Source: Bryobacteraceae bacterium (GTDB lineage Bacteria; Acidobacteriota; Terriglobia; Bryobacterales; Bryobacteraceae). Taken from it: DNA of 38,232 bases. Of this stretch, positions 24,776-33,447 are shown piece by piece. The notes under the pieces are model-generated. The model did not search any database and was not told the DNA's origin. It saw nothing but the letters and a program-made list of their open reading frames with translations. Every line of letters starts with the position of its first letter. Position 1 is the first letter of the stretch. Location: NCBI GenBank assembly GCA_030039005.1, contig JASHQT010000341.1, positions 1 through 38,232 on the forward strand, read 5' to 3'. A program made the position numbers and the translations under genes.

Positions 24776-25291
24776 ATGGACCAACTGAAAGCGCTGATTC
24801 GCGAAGTCCCGGATTTTCCCAAGCCCGGCATCAATTTTTACGACATCACCACGCTGCTCAAGGACCCCGGCGGATTCAAGGGCGTCATCGATTCGCTGGC
24901 CGCGCATTACCGCAACACCCCCATCGACGTGGTGCTGGGCATCGAAGCGCGCGGGTTCATCATCGCGCCCGCCATTGCGTACGCGCTCGGCTACGGATTC
25001 ATCCCGGTGCGGAAGGAAAAGAAACTGCCGGCCGAGCGCGAGCGCATCGAATACGCTCTCGAATACGGCACCGACGTTCTTGAAATTCATAAGGACGCCA
25101 TCACGCCCGGCCAAAACGTGCTCATTATCGATGATGTTCTCGCTACCGGAGGCACGGCCGCGGCCGTCGCACGGCTGGTGGAGACCCTGCACGGCAAGGT
25201 GGCGGGCCTGGGCTTCATCCTCGAACTCGACTTCCTGAGCGGCCGGCAAAGGCTGAACGGGCATGATGTCTACTCCTTGCTCCATTACTAA
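24776..25291 (+). CDS. apt: Adenine phosphoribosyltransferase
   Basis: This 171-residue enzyme begins [19 protein letters not shown]. It has the substrate-binding [11 protein letters not shown] loop, GIEARGFI, and the PRPP-binding motif [14 protein letters not shown]. It converts adenine and PRPP to AMP in purine salvage. Its usual length is 170-180 residues. The frame extends upstream to 24740, but the ATG at 24776 matches the normal N-terminus of the family. Its TAA overlaps the ATG of ispE by one base (TAATG), so the two are coupled. A PRPP synthetase gene lies two genes further on, so donor supply and consumption are encoded together. Confidence 0.96.
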   Translation: MDQLKALIREVPDFPKPGINFYDITTLLKDPGGFKGVIDSLAAHYRNTPIDVVLGIEARGFIIAPAIAYALGYGFIPVRKEKKLPAERERIEYALEYGTDVLEIHKDAITPGQNVLIIDDVLATGGTAAAVARLVETLHGKVAGLGFILELDFLSGRQRLNGHDVYSLLHY

Positions 25292-26247
25292 TGCCCGACC
25301 ACGTGCGGCTCCGTTCGCTGGCCAAAATCAATCTCGATTTGCGGGTGTTGCATAAGCGCCCGGACGGCTTCCACGAGCTGCGGACCATCTTTCAGACCAT
25401 CTCGCTGGCCGACACGATCGAGATCGACTACGCCCCCGGCCGCACCCGCATCGATCTGGACTCCAACATCGACATCCCCGGCAATCTAATTCTCAAGGCT
25501 TGTGACCTTGTACTCCGTGCCTCAAAGGCCAAAGGCCAATTGCGGATGCGCTTGACCAAGCGCATCCCCATGGGTTCCGGGCTCGGCGGCGGGTCGAGCA
25601 ACGCCGCCGCCATTCTCCTCGCCCTGCCCGCGCTCCTAAGGAAAACCCTCGCGCTCGAAAAACTGTTGGAACTGGCCGCCGAACTGGGTAGCGACGTGCC
25701 GTTTTTCCTGATCGGCGGGACCGCCGTCGGTCTCGGCCGGGGCACCGAACTTTATCCTTTACCTGACCTTCCGGCGAGCCCCGGCCTGCTGATAACGCCT
25801 GAAATTCATTCCTCGACGGCCGCCGCCTACGCCGCCCTGAAGCGTGAAGTTTTACCTGAAGCTCCCTCTGCTATCCTCCGAAACTTCCAGGCTTTTACGT
25901 TCCGCACCTGCTCCCCAATCCCCGGCCCCCAGCCCCCGTGTCTTAATGATTTCGAAACGGTTGTGTTCCGCCAACATCCTCAACTACAATCGATTAAGGC
26001 GAAGCTGCTGCAGTTGGGAGCTCGGCGGGCCATGATGACCGGGAGCGGATCGGCGCTGTTTGGATTGTTCCCGAGTCGCGAGGTGAGGGACCGCGCCGCT
26101 GAGCTGTTGCGGAAAGAGTTCCGAGGCAATCAGGTTTATCCATTTTCAATGGTGAGCCGTGGCCGTTATCGCGCGTTGTGGTGGCGGCAATTAGGAGTGT
26201 GCTCGAAAAGCAAAACATGGCCGCCCCAAGACCGGTACGCAGGATGA
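25291..26247 (+). CDS. ispE: 4-diphosphocytidyl-2-C-methyl-D-erythritol kinase
   Basis: This GHMP kinase has 318 residues. Motifs are AKINLDLRV (catalytic Lys12), the ATP-binding loop PMGSGLGGGSSNAA (about 93-106), Asp135 in GSDVPFF, and GSGSALFG (251-258). It phosphorylates CDP-methylerythritol in the non-mevalonate isoprenoid pathway. The protein is somewhat longer than usual. Extra residues FRTCSPIPGPQPPC (204-217), just before the conserved LNDFE, are encoded by a C-rich stretch that resembles the hairpin repeat at 27908-27989. The C-terminal tail (from about 295, WWRQLGVCSKSKTW) is also unusual. It ends TGA inside ATGA, overlapping the prs start at 26244. Confidence 0.95.
   Translation: MPDHVRLRSLAKINLDLRVLHKRPDGFHELRTIFQTISLADTIEIDYAPGRTRIDLDSNIDIPGNLILKACDLVLRASKAKGQLRMRLTKRIPMGSGLGGGSSNAAAILLALPALLRKTLALEKLLELAAELGSDVPFFLIGGTAVGLGRGTELYPLPDLPASPGLLITPEIHSSTAAAYAALKREVLPEAPSAILRNFQAFTFRTCSPIPGPQPPCLNDFETVVFRQHPQLQSIKAKLLQLGARRAMMTGSGSALFGLFPSREVRDRAAELLRKEFRGNQVYPFSMVSRGRYRALWWRQLGVCSKSKTWPPQDRYAG
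25909..25938 (+). repeat. C-rich repeat fragment inside ispE
   Basis: GCTCCCCAATCCCCGG and the following CCCCCAGCCCCC resemble the second arm of the intergenic hairpin at 27961-27989 (GCTCCCAGTCCCCAATCCC). It is translated in frame and adds a proline-rich loop. Confidence 0.45.
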
Positions 26248-27188
26248 GATTTGAGCAGATGAAAATCTTCACGGGCAACGCCAACCCGGCGCTGGCGTCG
26301 AAGATTTGCGCTTCGCTCGGCATGCCTGTCGGCTCGGCCGAAGTCGAGCCGTTCTCCGACGGCGAAATCCGTTTGCAGATTCTCGAAAACGTGCGCGGCG
26401 CCGACGTCTTTGCCGTTCAGCCCACTTGCACGCCCGTTGATCGCCATTTAATGGAGCTGCTGCTGATGATCGACGCGCTCAAGCGCGCTTCTGCGGAACG
26501 CATCACGGCGGTGCTACCCTATTATGGGTATGCGCGGCAGGATCGGAAAGACAAGCCGCGAATGCCCATCTCCGCGCGTCTGATCGCGAACCTGATTCAG
26601 CGAGCCGGCGCGGATCGTGTGTTGACGTTGGACCTGCATGCGGCGCAGATCCAGGGATTCTTCGATGTTCCCGTGGATCACCTGTTCGCCGCGCCGGTGA
26701 TGCTCGAATATTTCGAGTCCATCGGCCGCAGGGACATGACCGTGGTTTCGCCCGACGCCGGCGGTGTGGAGCGCGCGCGGGCGTTCGCCAAGCATTTGAA
26801 CGCGCCTTTGGCGATTATCGACAAGCGCCGCACGGAAGTGAACGTGGCCGAAGTAATGCACATCATCGGCGAGGTGGAAGGACAGCATTGTTTGATTGTG
26901 GACGACCTGATCGACACGGGCGGGACGCTGGTGAAGGCCGCCGAAGCGTTGCTCAAGCAGGGCGCGCTGACGGTGACCGCCTGCGCCACGCACGCCGTGT
27001 TGTCGGGTCCGGCCGTGGAACGGATTCAGGAATCCTGTTTGCAAGAAGTGGTGGTGACCGATTCCATCCCCTTGCGCGACGACGCCATGCGTTGCAGCCG
27101 CATCAAGCGGCTTTCGGTGGCGCCGCTGCTCGCCCGCGCCATCCAATCCATTCACGAGGATGGTTCGGTCAGCACCCTATTTATTTAG
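26244..27188 (+). CDS. prs: Ribose-phosphate pyrophosphokinase
   Basis: The enzyme makes PRPP from ribose-5-phosphate and ATP. Visible motifs are MKIFTGNANPALA, DGEIRLQI, LPYYGYARQDRKDKPR (ATP-binding flexible loop), LDLHAAQIQGFFD and the PRPP loop CLIVDDLIDTGGTL. It has 314 residues from ATG 26244, which overlaps the ispE stop as ATGA; a start at 26259 would give the more usual N-terminus MKIF and has GGATGAG upstream. The frame is open back to 26178 inside ispE, but that part is not conserved. Length is normal for the family. Its product feeds apt in the same cluster. Confidence 0.96.
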   Translation: MRFEQMKIFTGNANPALASKICASLGMPVGSAEVEPFSDGEIRLQILENVRGADVFAVQPTCTPVDRHLMELLLMIDALKRASAERITAVLPYYGYARQDRKDKPRMPISARLIANLIQRAGADRVLTLDLHAAQIQGFFDVPVDHLFAAPVMLEYFESIGRRDMTVVSPDAGGVERARAFAKHLNAPLAIIDKRRTEVNVAEVMHIIGEVEGQHCLIVDDLIDTGGTLVKAAEALLKQGALTVTACATHAVLSGPAVERIQESCLQEVVVTDSIPLRDDAMRCSRIKRLSVAPLLARAIQSIHEDGSVSTLFI

Positions 27189-27206
27189 ACCTGCCGGAGT
27201 AGAAAC

Positions 27207-27896
27207 ATGAGAAAAGAAATTACAGTTACGGCCGAAGCGCGTCCCACGCGCGGCAAGAATGAGGCCCGCCGCCTGCGTGTCCAAGGCTTGGCGCCTGGGG
27301 TGTTGTACGGTTCCGGAGGGCCTTCGCTCGCGGTGTCTGTCAACCCGGGCGAAGTCACCAAGATCCTGCACAGCAGCACCGGGCACAACACGATTTTCAA
27401 TCTTGCGGTGGACGGCGAATCGACGCCGGTCATGATCGTCGATTGGCAAACCGATCCGGTGCGCGAGAAGCTGCTGCACGTGGATCTGAAGCGCATCGAT
27501 CTGACCAAGCGAATTTCGGTGAAGGTGCGCGTCCAGACCACCGGCGATCCCAAAGGCGTCAAGATCCAGGGCGGATTGTTGGAAGTCATCACGCGCGAGA
27601 TCGAAATCGAGTGCCTGCCGGACGATATTCCGGAGTTTTACACCGTCGACGTGTCGGAGCTGATGATCGGCCAGAATCTGCGCGCGAGCGAGATTCCCCT
27701 CGGCGGCTCGGTGAAGCTGGTCAGCTCTCCCGAACAAGTGATCGCGCACGTGGTCGCGCTGAAGGCGGAAGAAGTCGCGGCGCCGGCCGCGGAGGGCGCT
27801 GCACCGGCAGCACCCGCCGAACCCGAGGTGATCAAGAAGGGAAAGAAGGAGGAAGAGGGGGAGGCTGAGGCGCCAGACAAAGGCAAGAAGAAGTAG
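27207..27896 (+). CDS. rplY: 50S ribosomal protein L25 (CTC/TL5 form)
   Basis: This 229-residue long-form L25 has an N-terminal 5S rRNA-binding domain (VTAEARPTRGKNEARRLRVQGLAPGVLYG) and a C-terminal beta domain (DWQTDPVREKLLHVDLKRID, GVKIQGGLLEVITREIEIECLPDDIPE). It ends in an Ala/Pro then Lys/Glu-rich tail (KKGKKEEEGEAEAPDKGKKK). It binds 5S rRNA in the central protuberance. GGAG lies six to seven bases ahead of the ATG. It is followed by the usual partner pth after 99 bases that hold a hairpin. Confidence 0.95.
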   Translation: MRKEITVTAEARPTRGKNEARRLRVQGLAPGVLYGSGGPSLAVSVNPGEVTKILHSSTGHNTIFNLAVDGESTPVMIVDWQTDPVREKLLHVDLKRIDLTKRISVKVRVQTTGDPKGVKIQGGLLEVITREIEIECLPDDIPEFYTVDVSELMIGQNLRASEIPLGGSVKLVSSPEQVIAHVVALKAEEVAAPAAEGAAPAAPAEPEVIKKGKKEEEGEAEAPDKGKKK

Positions 27897-27907
27897 GGAA
27901 TCGAGTG

Positions 27908-27989
27908 CTGGGATCAGGGACTGGGGATTGGGGAGCTGGCAAATCCGTTCTGAAATGCACCTGGTCCCAGGCTCCCAGTCCCCAATCCC
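27908..27989. repeat. REP-like G-rich inverted repeat between rplY and pth
   Basis: Arm 1 (27908-27936) contains GGGACTGGGGATTGGGGAGC and arm 2 (27961-27989) contains GCTCCCAGTCCCCAATCCC. They pair through 15 or more base pairs with a few mismatches and wobbles, leaving a loop of about 24 bases. No T-run follows, so it is not a typical terminator. Each arm is itself made of GGGAYTGG units, which resembles extragenic palindrome families. Confidence 0.7.
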
Positions 27990-27995
27990 GGCGCC

Positions 27996-28595
27996 ATGTC
28001 TGAGTTCAGCAAACTGGTCGTTGGTCTCGGAAACCCCGGCAAAGAGTACGCGCTCACAGCTCACAATCTTGGGTTCTTAGTGATCGACCGGGTAGCGGAG
28101 CGCCATGGAATTCATGTCGGGCGTTCCGATTGCAGGGCGCTGGTGGGGCAGGGAACAGTGGCCGGCCAAAAGGTGCTGCTCGCCAAACCGCAGACGTACA
28201 TGAATCTGAGCGGGCAGTCGGTGGAAGGGTTGTTGGTGAAGAATGAGATCCCGGCTCGGGATCTGATTCTGGTGTACGACGAGCTGGATCTGCCGTGGCA
28301 ATCGCTGCGGATCAGGCCCAATGGCTCGGCCGCGGGTCATCGGGGCGTCGGTTCTGTGATCGACTGCGTCGGGACTCAGGATTTCCCCCGGGTTCGCCTG
28401 GGGGTGCATGGGGGCCGTCGCGAAAAGGACGGCGCTCAAATCGTGCTCGCGCAGTTGAAGCGGGCGCGCAAACAAGAGTTGGATGAGCTGCTGGATTATG
28501 CGTCACAGGCAGTGGAGTCCATCATCGCTGAAGGCGTCGAAAAGTCCATGGCGAAATTCAATCGTCGCGCCCAAGGCTTAAGCGAGGAAGAATGA
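27996..28595 (+). CDS. pth: Peptidyl-tRNA hydrolase
   Basis: This 199-residue enzyme releases peptides from stalled peptidyl-tRNA. It has [19 protein letters not shown] with catalytic His23, [21 protein letters not shown] (the Asp that pairs with the His) and [26 protein letters not shown]. The usual Thr-Arg-His-Asn reads Thr-Ala-His-Asn here, one substitution in an otherwise conserved block. The stop overlaps the start of rpsF (ATGA at 28592-28595). Confidence 0.96.
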   Translation: MSEFSKLVVGLGNPGKEYALTAHNLGFLVIDRVAERHGIHVGRSDCRALVGQGTVAGQKVLLAKPQTYMNLSGQSVEGLLVKNEIPARDLILVYDELDLPWQSLRIRPNGSAAGHRGVGSVIDCVGTQDFPRVRLGVHGGRREKDGAQIVLAQLKRARKQELDELLDYASQAVESIIAEGVEKSMAKFNRRAQGLSEEE

Positions 28596-29068
28596 GGATC
28601 TACGAAGAGCTGTTTATCGTCCGGCCGGATCTGCCGGAAGAAGAAATCGATCGATTGATCGAACAACTGACCACTTTAATCGCCTCCCACGGAGGCAACG
28701 TCGACAAGTCGGAAAAATGGGGCGTGCGCAAGCTGGCCTATCGCGTTCAGAAGCGCGGCGAAGGCTTTTACATCCTGCTGCAGTTCACCTCGAAGCCGGA
28801 AACGGTGATCGAGCTGGAACGCCGGCTGCGCGTCTCGGACCTGGTGATGAAGTTCCAGAGCGTACGCATCGACGAAAAGCTGAAGAAGATCGAGAAGCGC
28901 AAGAAAGAGCGCGAAAAACGCGCCGCGCGCAAACCGGCGCCGCCCGCGGCTCCGGCCCCGTCGATCGAGCACGTGATGGCGGGTGCGGCGGAACCGGCCG
29001 GCCCGCGTCCCGGAGCTCCGATGCCTGGCGCACCGGCTCCGAGTTCCGGCGCGGAGAAGGGAGATTAA
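28592..29068 (+). CDS. rpsF: 30S ribosomal protein S6
   Basis: This 158-residue protein has the S6 fold in residues 1-100 ([64 protein letters not shown]). A Lys/Arg-rich stretch follows, then a Pro/Ala/Gly-rich tail of about 45 residues that most S6 proteins lack. It binds 16S rRNA in the platform with S18. The ATG overlaps the pth stop, and rpsR begins four bases after its own stop. Confidence 0.96.
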   Translation: MRIYEELFIVRPDLPEEEIDRLIEQLTTLIASHGGNVDKSEKWGVRKLAYRVQKRGEGFYILLQFTSKPETVIELERRLRVSDLVMKFQSVRIDEKLKKIEKRKKEREKRAARKPAPPAAPAPSIEHVMAGAAEPAGPRPGAPMPGAPAPSSGAEKGD

Positions 29069-29071
29069 TCA

Positions 29072-29371
29072 ATGCCTGAACAACGAGGCGGACGTCCCAT
29101 CAGCGGGTCCATGCGGCCCACCGGCGGCGATAAGGCGCTGGCCACCAAGAAACAATATTTCCGGCGCAAGAAGGTTTGCCGGTTCTGCGTGGAAAAAATC
29201 GACGACATTAATTATAAAGACGTGCGGATGCTCTCGGCCTTCATTTCCGAGCGCGGGAAAATCGTGCCGCGCCGCATCTCCGGCGTCTGCACGCCGCACC
29301 AGAAACGCTTGGCGGAAGCCATCAAGCAAGCGCGCAACATCGCGCTGATTCCGTTCGCCGCGGCGATCTAA
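29072..29371 (+). CDS. rpsR: 30S ribosomal protein S18
   Basis: This 99-residue protein contains [29 protein letters not shown] and [20 protein letters not shown], the S18 signature. Cys pairs (CRFC plus a later CTPH) make a possible zinc site, the C+ form of S18. The N-terminal 25 residues are Gly/Arg-rich. GGAG lies close to the start, and rplI follows after 11 bases. S6 and S18 bind each other, which fits the order. Confidence 0.96.
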   Translation: MPEQRGGRPISGSMRPTGGDKALATKKQYFRRKKVCRFCVEKIDDINYKDVRMLSAFISERGKIVPRRISGVCTPHQKRLAEAIKQARNIALIPFAAAI

Positions 29372-29382
29372 GGAGACTCGTC

Positions 29383-29835
29383 ATGATGGAAGTAATCTTG
29401 AGAGAAGACGTCGACAAGCTCGGATCGCGCGGCCAATTGGTGAAAGTGGCGCCGGGCTACGCGCGCAATTTTCTGCTGCCCAAGCGCATGGCGGTCCCGG
29501 CGACGGAAGCCAACAAGAAAATCGTCGAGCAGGAACGCCAGGCGCATTTGCGCAAGGAAGCCAAGCTGGCATCGGAAGCCGCCGATCTCGGCAAGCTCAT
29601 CGGCGCCGTCAGCATCACGATCGCGCAAAAGGCCGGCGAAAACGACCAGCTTTTCGGTTCCGTCACTTCGAAAGACATTGCCGAAGCGCTCGAAAAACAG
29701 GGCTACACGGTCGAGCGCCGCAAGATCGCGCTCGAAGAACCCATCAAGACTCTGGGTGAGTTCAAGGTGCCGGTGAAGCTGCATCGCGAAGTCACCGCCG
29801 AAATTACCGTCAACGTCGTAAAAGAAGAAGAGTAG
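29383..29835 (+). CDS. rplI: 50S ribosomal protein L9
   Basis: This 150-residue protein has the N-terminal L9 domain (MEVILREDVDKLGSRGQLVKVAPGYARNFLLPKRMA), the long connecting helix and the C-terminal RNA-binding domain (GENDQLFGSVTSKDIAEALEKQG). Two tandem ATGs at 29383 and 29386 could start it; AGGAG (29371-29375) is seven bases from the first. It ends the ribosomal cluster. Its stop falls just before the HEAT/SEC-C frame. Confidence 0.96.
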   Translation: MMEVILREDVDKLGSRGQLVKVAPGYARNFLLPKRMAVPATEANKKIVEQERQAHLRKEAKLASEAADLGKLIGAVSITIAQKAGENDQLFGSVTSKDIAEALEKQGYTVERRKIALEEPIKTLGEFKVPVKLHREVTAEITVNVVKEEE

Positions 29836-29839
29836 TTTC

Positions 29840-31366
29840 CTGCCGCATCCGGAACTCATTCTCGAGCCGGGCCGCTATGAAGGCGTCCCGGCCTATACAC
29901 TGCTGCAGGCGGCCGGTCACGGCTATATCCCGGTCGACCAGCGGCTGCTGCACGCGATTCTCGACCATCCCGAGCAGTCGCTGCCGGATTTGGTCCGCTT
30001 CGCTGCTGAGGACCACGGCGAGGATCTGATGGAGCTGGAGCCGTTGCTCATCGACCTGTTTCGCGTGCTCCACACTCCCGCCGCCATACCCTTTTTCGCG
30101 CACGTCGTGAGGGAGAGCGAGGGCAATGTCGACGACGACCTGGTGGAAGCGCTGGTCCACTTGGGCGCGCCTGCCGTCGAGCCGTTGCTCGAATTGCTCG
30201 CCGAATTTGCGGACCAAGACGCACGCGACATTCCGTTCGTTCTGGCCGCGCTGCGCATCCGCGATGCGCGGGTTCTCGAAGCGTTGACGCGGCGGCTGGC
30301 AATCGATCCCCAGGACGCTGCACTGTGCCTGGAAACCTACGGCGATCGGGCGGCCATTCCGGCCATCGAAGCCGCTCTCGCCCAAATTCCAGCTGGCGAT
30401 TCCGGCGCCCGCGCGCCGCTGGAAGCGGTCATCCGCAGCCTCGAAACGCCGGAAGAGACCTCCACCATTGCTGACGAGCCGTTTGATATCTGGAACCTCT
30501 ATCCCGCGGAGGCCTCGCCGGACTTCCACGCGCTCGAAGATGAGGACCGCCTGGCGATGCTCGAACGCGGCTCGCCCACCCTGCGTGCCGATGTGGCATC
30601 GAGCTATCAGGGCACGGACCTCTCGCCTGCCGTTCGCTCGCGCCTGATCCAACTCGCCCAATCCGATCCCGAGCCGGCGGTTCGCGGGGCCTGCTGGGAG
30701 GCGCTCGGCGAAATCGGAGACGAAACCGATCTGCGCCAGGCCATGCTCAAAGTCCTGGCCAATCCGAAGGCGGCCATCGAAGAGCGCGCCGGAGCAGTGG
30801 TCGGCCTCGCCGAGCAGTCCGACAATCCGGCAGTGTACAAGGCGATCCTGAACCTGTATGAAGACCCGCGCAGCCGCGCAAAAGCGCTCAAAGCCATGGC
30901 GCGCTCCTTCGACAAGCGCTTTTCCGCGTATCCCGCCAAGCATCTCGACGATCCCGATCCCGCCGTCAAAACCCAGGCCATCTGGGGCGTCGGATATTTG
31001 AATCTCGCTTCGGAGGCGCCGCGCTTAGCGGAATTCTTCGATCAAGACGAATTTCGTACCGACGCGCTGTTCGCGTATGCGCTCGCGATTCCCGGCGAAA
31101 CGTCAGCCGGACGCATTCGCGCCTTGATGACCAAAGTGGAAAAAGCGGCCGGCGGGTTTCGTGAAGACGAAGAGAATCTCGTCCGCATCGCGCTCGACCA
31201 GCGGCTGATGCTGCACGGCAAAGATCCCGTGTTCTTCCCCAATGAAGACGAGGAGCACGATCACGATCACGAGCCGATCGCCGCCGCGCCCCAGCACGGC
31301 CGCAACGATCTGTGCTTCTGCGGCAGCGGTAAGAAGTACAAAAAGTGCCACGGTCTGGTGAACTGA
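29840..31366 (+). CDS. HEAT-like repeat protein with C-terminal SEC-C zinc motif
   Basis: The frame opens at 29822, straight after a TAA, and runs to 31366. The coding character is strong from about 29846 (LPHPELILEPGRYEGVPAYT), yet no ATG or GTG occurs and the first TTG is at 29990, where a start would remove about 50 good residues. CTG at 29840, with AGAAGAAGAG upstream, is proposed, giving 508 residues. The body has alpha-helical repeats (AVEPLLELLAEF, AVRGACWEALGEIGDE, KAAIEERAGAVVGLAEQ). A His/Asp-rich linker follows, then DLCFCGSGKKYKKCHG, a SEC-C zinc motif like those of SecA. SEC-C tails bind ribosomes or SecB-type partners. Function is unknown; its location behind rplI hints at translation or secretion. 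Confidence 0.7.
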   Translation: MPHPELILEPGRYEGVPAYTLLQAAGHGYIPVDQRLLHAILDHPEQSLPDLVRFAAEDHGEDLMELEPLLIDLFRVLHTPAAIPFFAHVVRESEGNVDDDLVEALVHLGAPAVEPLLELLAEFADQDARDIPFVLAALRIRDARVLEALTRRLAIDPQDAALCLETYGDRAAIPAIEAALAQIPAGDSGARAPLEAVIRSLETPEETSTIADEPFDIWNLYPAEASPDFHALEDEDRLAMLERGSPTLRADVASSYQGTDLSPAVRSRLIQLAQSDPEPAVRGACWEALGEIGDETDLRQAMLKVLANPKAAIEERAGAVVGLAEQSDNPAVYKAILNLYEDPRSRAKALKAMARSFDKRFSAYPAKHLDDPDPAVKTQAIWGVGYLNLASEAPRLAEFFDQDEFRTDALFAYALAIPGETSAGRIRALMTKVEKAAGGFREDEENLVRIALDQRLMLHGKDPVFFPNEDEEHDHDHEPIAAAPQHGRNDLCFCGSGKKYKKCHGLVN

Positions 31367-31412
31367 TCCGCTCCGTTACAAAACGGTTCTTCAATCGGTC
31401 AAAATAGTCTTT

Positions 31413-32474
31413 ATGCGTTGTCTGCTCCTCCTGGTGACCTCGCTCGCTCTTACCGCGGCTAACGAGATGCCGCTCACGGTCGCGAGACTGACCGACTTCA
31501 TCAAATCCGCCGTCCAACTAAAGCAGCCCGATAAGCAAGTCGCCGAGACTCTGCGCCACTTCCGCATGACCGAAAAGCTCGACGACCGCACCATCGAAGA
31601 GCTGCAATCGCTCGGCGCGGGCCCCAAGACCGTCGCCGCTCTGAAGGAATTAGGCGATGCCTCTGCCAATTTGGCCGAACCTCCGCCGCCCGCGCCCCCG
31701 CCCGTGATCGTGCCGATTCCGCCGCCCGACTCCGTCGAACAGGCCAAAGTCATCGACCAGGCGCGCGAATACGTGGAGAATTACACCAAGAGCCTGCCCA
31801 ATTTCATCTGCTTGCAGGTGACGCGCCGCGACGTCGACCGCGGAGGCACCGGTTCGAGCTGGTATCACATGGATACCATCACCGCCAAGCTCAGCTACAA
31901 CGGCCATCAGGAAGACTATGAAGTGATCATGAAGAACGATCAGCCGGTGACCAACGTCAAGATGGAACAGCTCGGCGGCACCGTGTCGGCCGGGGAATTC
32001 GGCACCATGATGGCCGAGATTTTCGATCCGCAGAGCCAGGCGCAATTTTCCTGGGACCACTGGGCCACACTGCGCGGGCGCCGGACCTACGTCTTTGCCT
32101 ACGATATTGCGCAGGAATATTCGCGCTATCACATCAAGGAAACCGAAACCAACCAGGAGATCGTCCCCGCCTATCGCGGCCTGGTGTACATCGACCGCGA
32201 CACCAACATGGTGACCAAGATCACCCTGAACCCGTACAATATCCCCGCGACTTTTCCGATTCACGAAGCACACGAATCGCTCGATTACGATTTCCAGAAC
32301 ATCGGCGGGATGCCGTACATGCTGCCGCTGAAGGCCGTGCTCACTTCGAAACTGGAGCGGTTCTCGACCAAAAACGACATCGAGTTCCGGCTGTATCGCA
32401 AGTTCGAAACCGGGTCCACCATCAAGTTCGATACGCCCGATCCGCTGCCCGACGATCAGACCAAGGAAAAATAA
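31413..32474 (+). CDS. Secreted protein of unknown function, 353 residues
   Basis: A signal peptide (MRCLLLLVTSLALTAANEMP) is followed by a helical domain (about 22-85, with TEKLDDRTIEELQSLGAGPKTVAAL). A proline-rich linker comes next (PPPPAPPPVIVPIPPP). The remaining 240 residues form a beta-rich domain with FICLQVTRRDV, LSYNGHQEDYEVI, and AYRGLVYIDRDTNMVTKITLNPYNIPATFPIHEAHESLDYDF. That pattern resembles LolA-like beta-sheet proteins, but I do not recognise a named family. An outer-membrane or periplasmic location is likely. It lies 46 bases after the HEAT/SEC-C gene and two bases before the DinB gene. Confidence 0.72.
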   Translation: MRCLLLLVTSLALTAANEMPLTVARLTDFIKSAVQLKQPDKQVAETLRHFRMTEKLDDRTIEELQSLGAGPKTVAALKELGDASANLAEPPPPAPPPVIVPIPPPDSVEQAKVIDQAREYVENYTKSLPNFICLQVTRRDVDRGGTGSSWYHMDTITAKLSYNGHQEDYEVIMKNDQPVTNVKMEQLGGTVSAGEFGTMMAEIFDPQSQAQFSWDHWATLRGRRTYVFAYDIAQEYSRYHIKETETNQEIVPAYRGLVYIDRDTNMVTKITLNPYNIPATFPIHEAHESLDYDFQNIGGMPYMLPLKAVLTSKLERFSTKNDIEFRLYRKFETGSTIKFDTPDPLPDDQTKEK

Positions 32475-32476
32475 AC

Positions 32477-32965
32477 ATGAATCCTTACGCCAGTCACCTG
32501 GGCAATCAAACTCCGTTAGAAGTGATTACGGAAACCCCGCGCCGGCTGGCGCATTTGATCGAAACCATCGGGCCCGAGCGCCTGGATTCACCGCCCGCGC
32601 CCGGAAAATGGAGCGCCCGCGACGTCCTGGCGCATTTGTCCGACTCCGAGATTGCGTTAGCCTTTCGCCTGCGCCAGACGCTCGCCGAGGATCATCATGT
32701 GATCCAGCCGTTCGATCAGGACCGCTGGGCCGCAAGCTATCCGGCGTCGGACGCGCGCCTGGCGCTTGAAGCATTTACGGCATTGCGCGCTTGGAATATC
32801 GCGCTGATCCGCTCCGTGAAGCCGGAGGATTTCTCCAAGCCGGTCACGCATCCAGAACGGGGAACCATGACGTTTCAGACTATCGTGGAAACGATGGCCG
32901 GACACGATCGCAATCACGTCCGGCAGATCGAGGCCATCGCGGCGCAGGCTGCGGGCGCAACGTAA
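32477..32965 (+). CDS. DinB family protein
   Basis: This 162-residue four-helix protein has KWSARDVLAHLSDSEIALAFRLR with a first metal-ligand His in LAHLSD, and GHDRNHVRQIEAI with two more His residues near the C-terminus. The DinB/YfiT fold binds a divalent metal through three His. Members include thiol transferases that use mycothiol or bacillithiol, and stress proteins. It starts two bases after the preceding stop, so it is co-transcribed with the secreted-protein gene. No signal peptide. Confidence 0.88.
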   Translation: MNPYASHLGNQTPLEVITETPRRLAHLIETIGPERLDSPPAPGKWSARDVLAHLSDSEIALAFRLRQTLAEDHHVIQPFDQDRWAASYPASDARLALEAFTALRAWNIALIRSVKPEDFSKPVTHPERGTMTFQTIVETMAGHDRNHVRQIEAIAAQAAGAT

Positions 32966-32985
32966 GGGACTAACTTAAAACCAGA

Positions 32986-33351
32986 CTACGCCGCGCAGGC
33001 GCCGGCTTCCAGCGCGGCCTGCACAATGGCTTCCGCCCGCTGCCAGTCTTCTTCCGCTGTTCCGGTGGGCCGTCCAGCGCGCTCCCAGAGCAGTTCCGCG
33101 ACGGTGCGTATATCGGCGCGGTGGTCGTCTTTTACCGCAAGACCGGGAGCTGCGGGCAATAGCGAACGCACCAGCGCATCCCGGGCTTCGTCATAAGCCA
33201 GGTGCGCCTTCTCGAGCTCCAGCAGGGCAGTTTCGAATTCGTTGCGATCGCCCGTGGGACGTTCGGTGAGCTGCTGCACGTGCTGGGCCTTGCGCGAGAA
33301 GTCCTCGAACGCAGACCGATACTGAGACTCAACCGCAGCGACCTTCGCCAT
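32986..33351 (-). CDS. DUF2934-domain protein
   Basis: This 121-residue protein has a coiled-coil N-terminal half (about 1-65, YRSAFEDFSRKAQHVQQLTERP and LELEKAHLAYDEARDALV). The C-terminal part, IRTVAELLWERAGRPTGTAEEDWQRAE, matches the DUF2934 pattern (IR..A..LWE.AGRP.G...W..AE). Function is unknown. It converges with the DinB gene (20 bases apart). Upstream (33352-33447) there is no gene. Confidence 0.75.
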   Translation of the reverse strand: MAKVAAVESQYRSAFEDFSRKAQHVQQLTERPTGDRNEFETALLELEKAHLAYDEARDALVRSLLPAAPGLAVKDDHRADIRTVAELLWERAGRPTGTAEEDWQRAEAIVQAALEAGACAA

Positions 33352-33447
33352 ACTGGATTGGACGAAGCCGGCCGCAAAAAGATCCGAAATTCTGCGGCAA
33401 CTTACTCTTTAAAGTTTCTTAAGACCCTACGGGGGAGAAGTGCGGTT

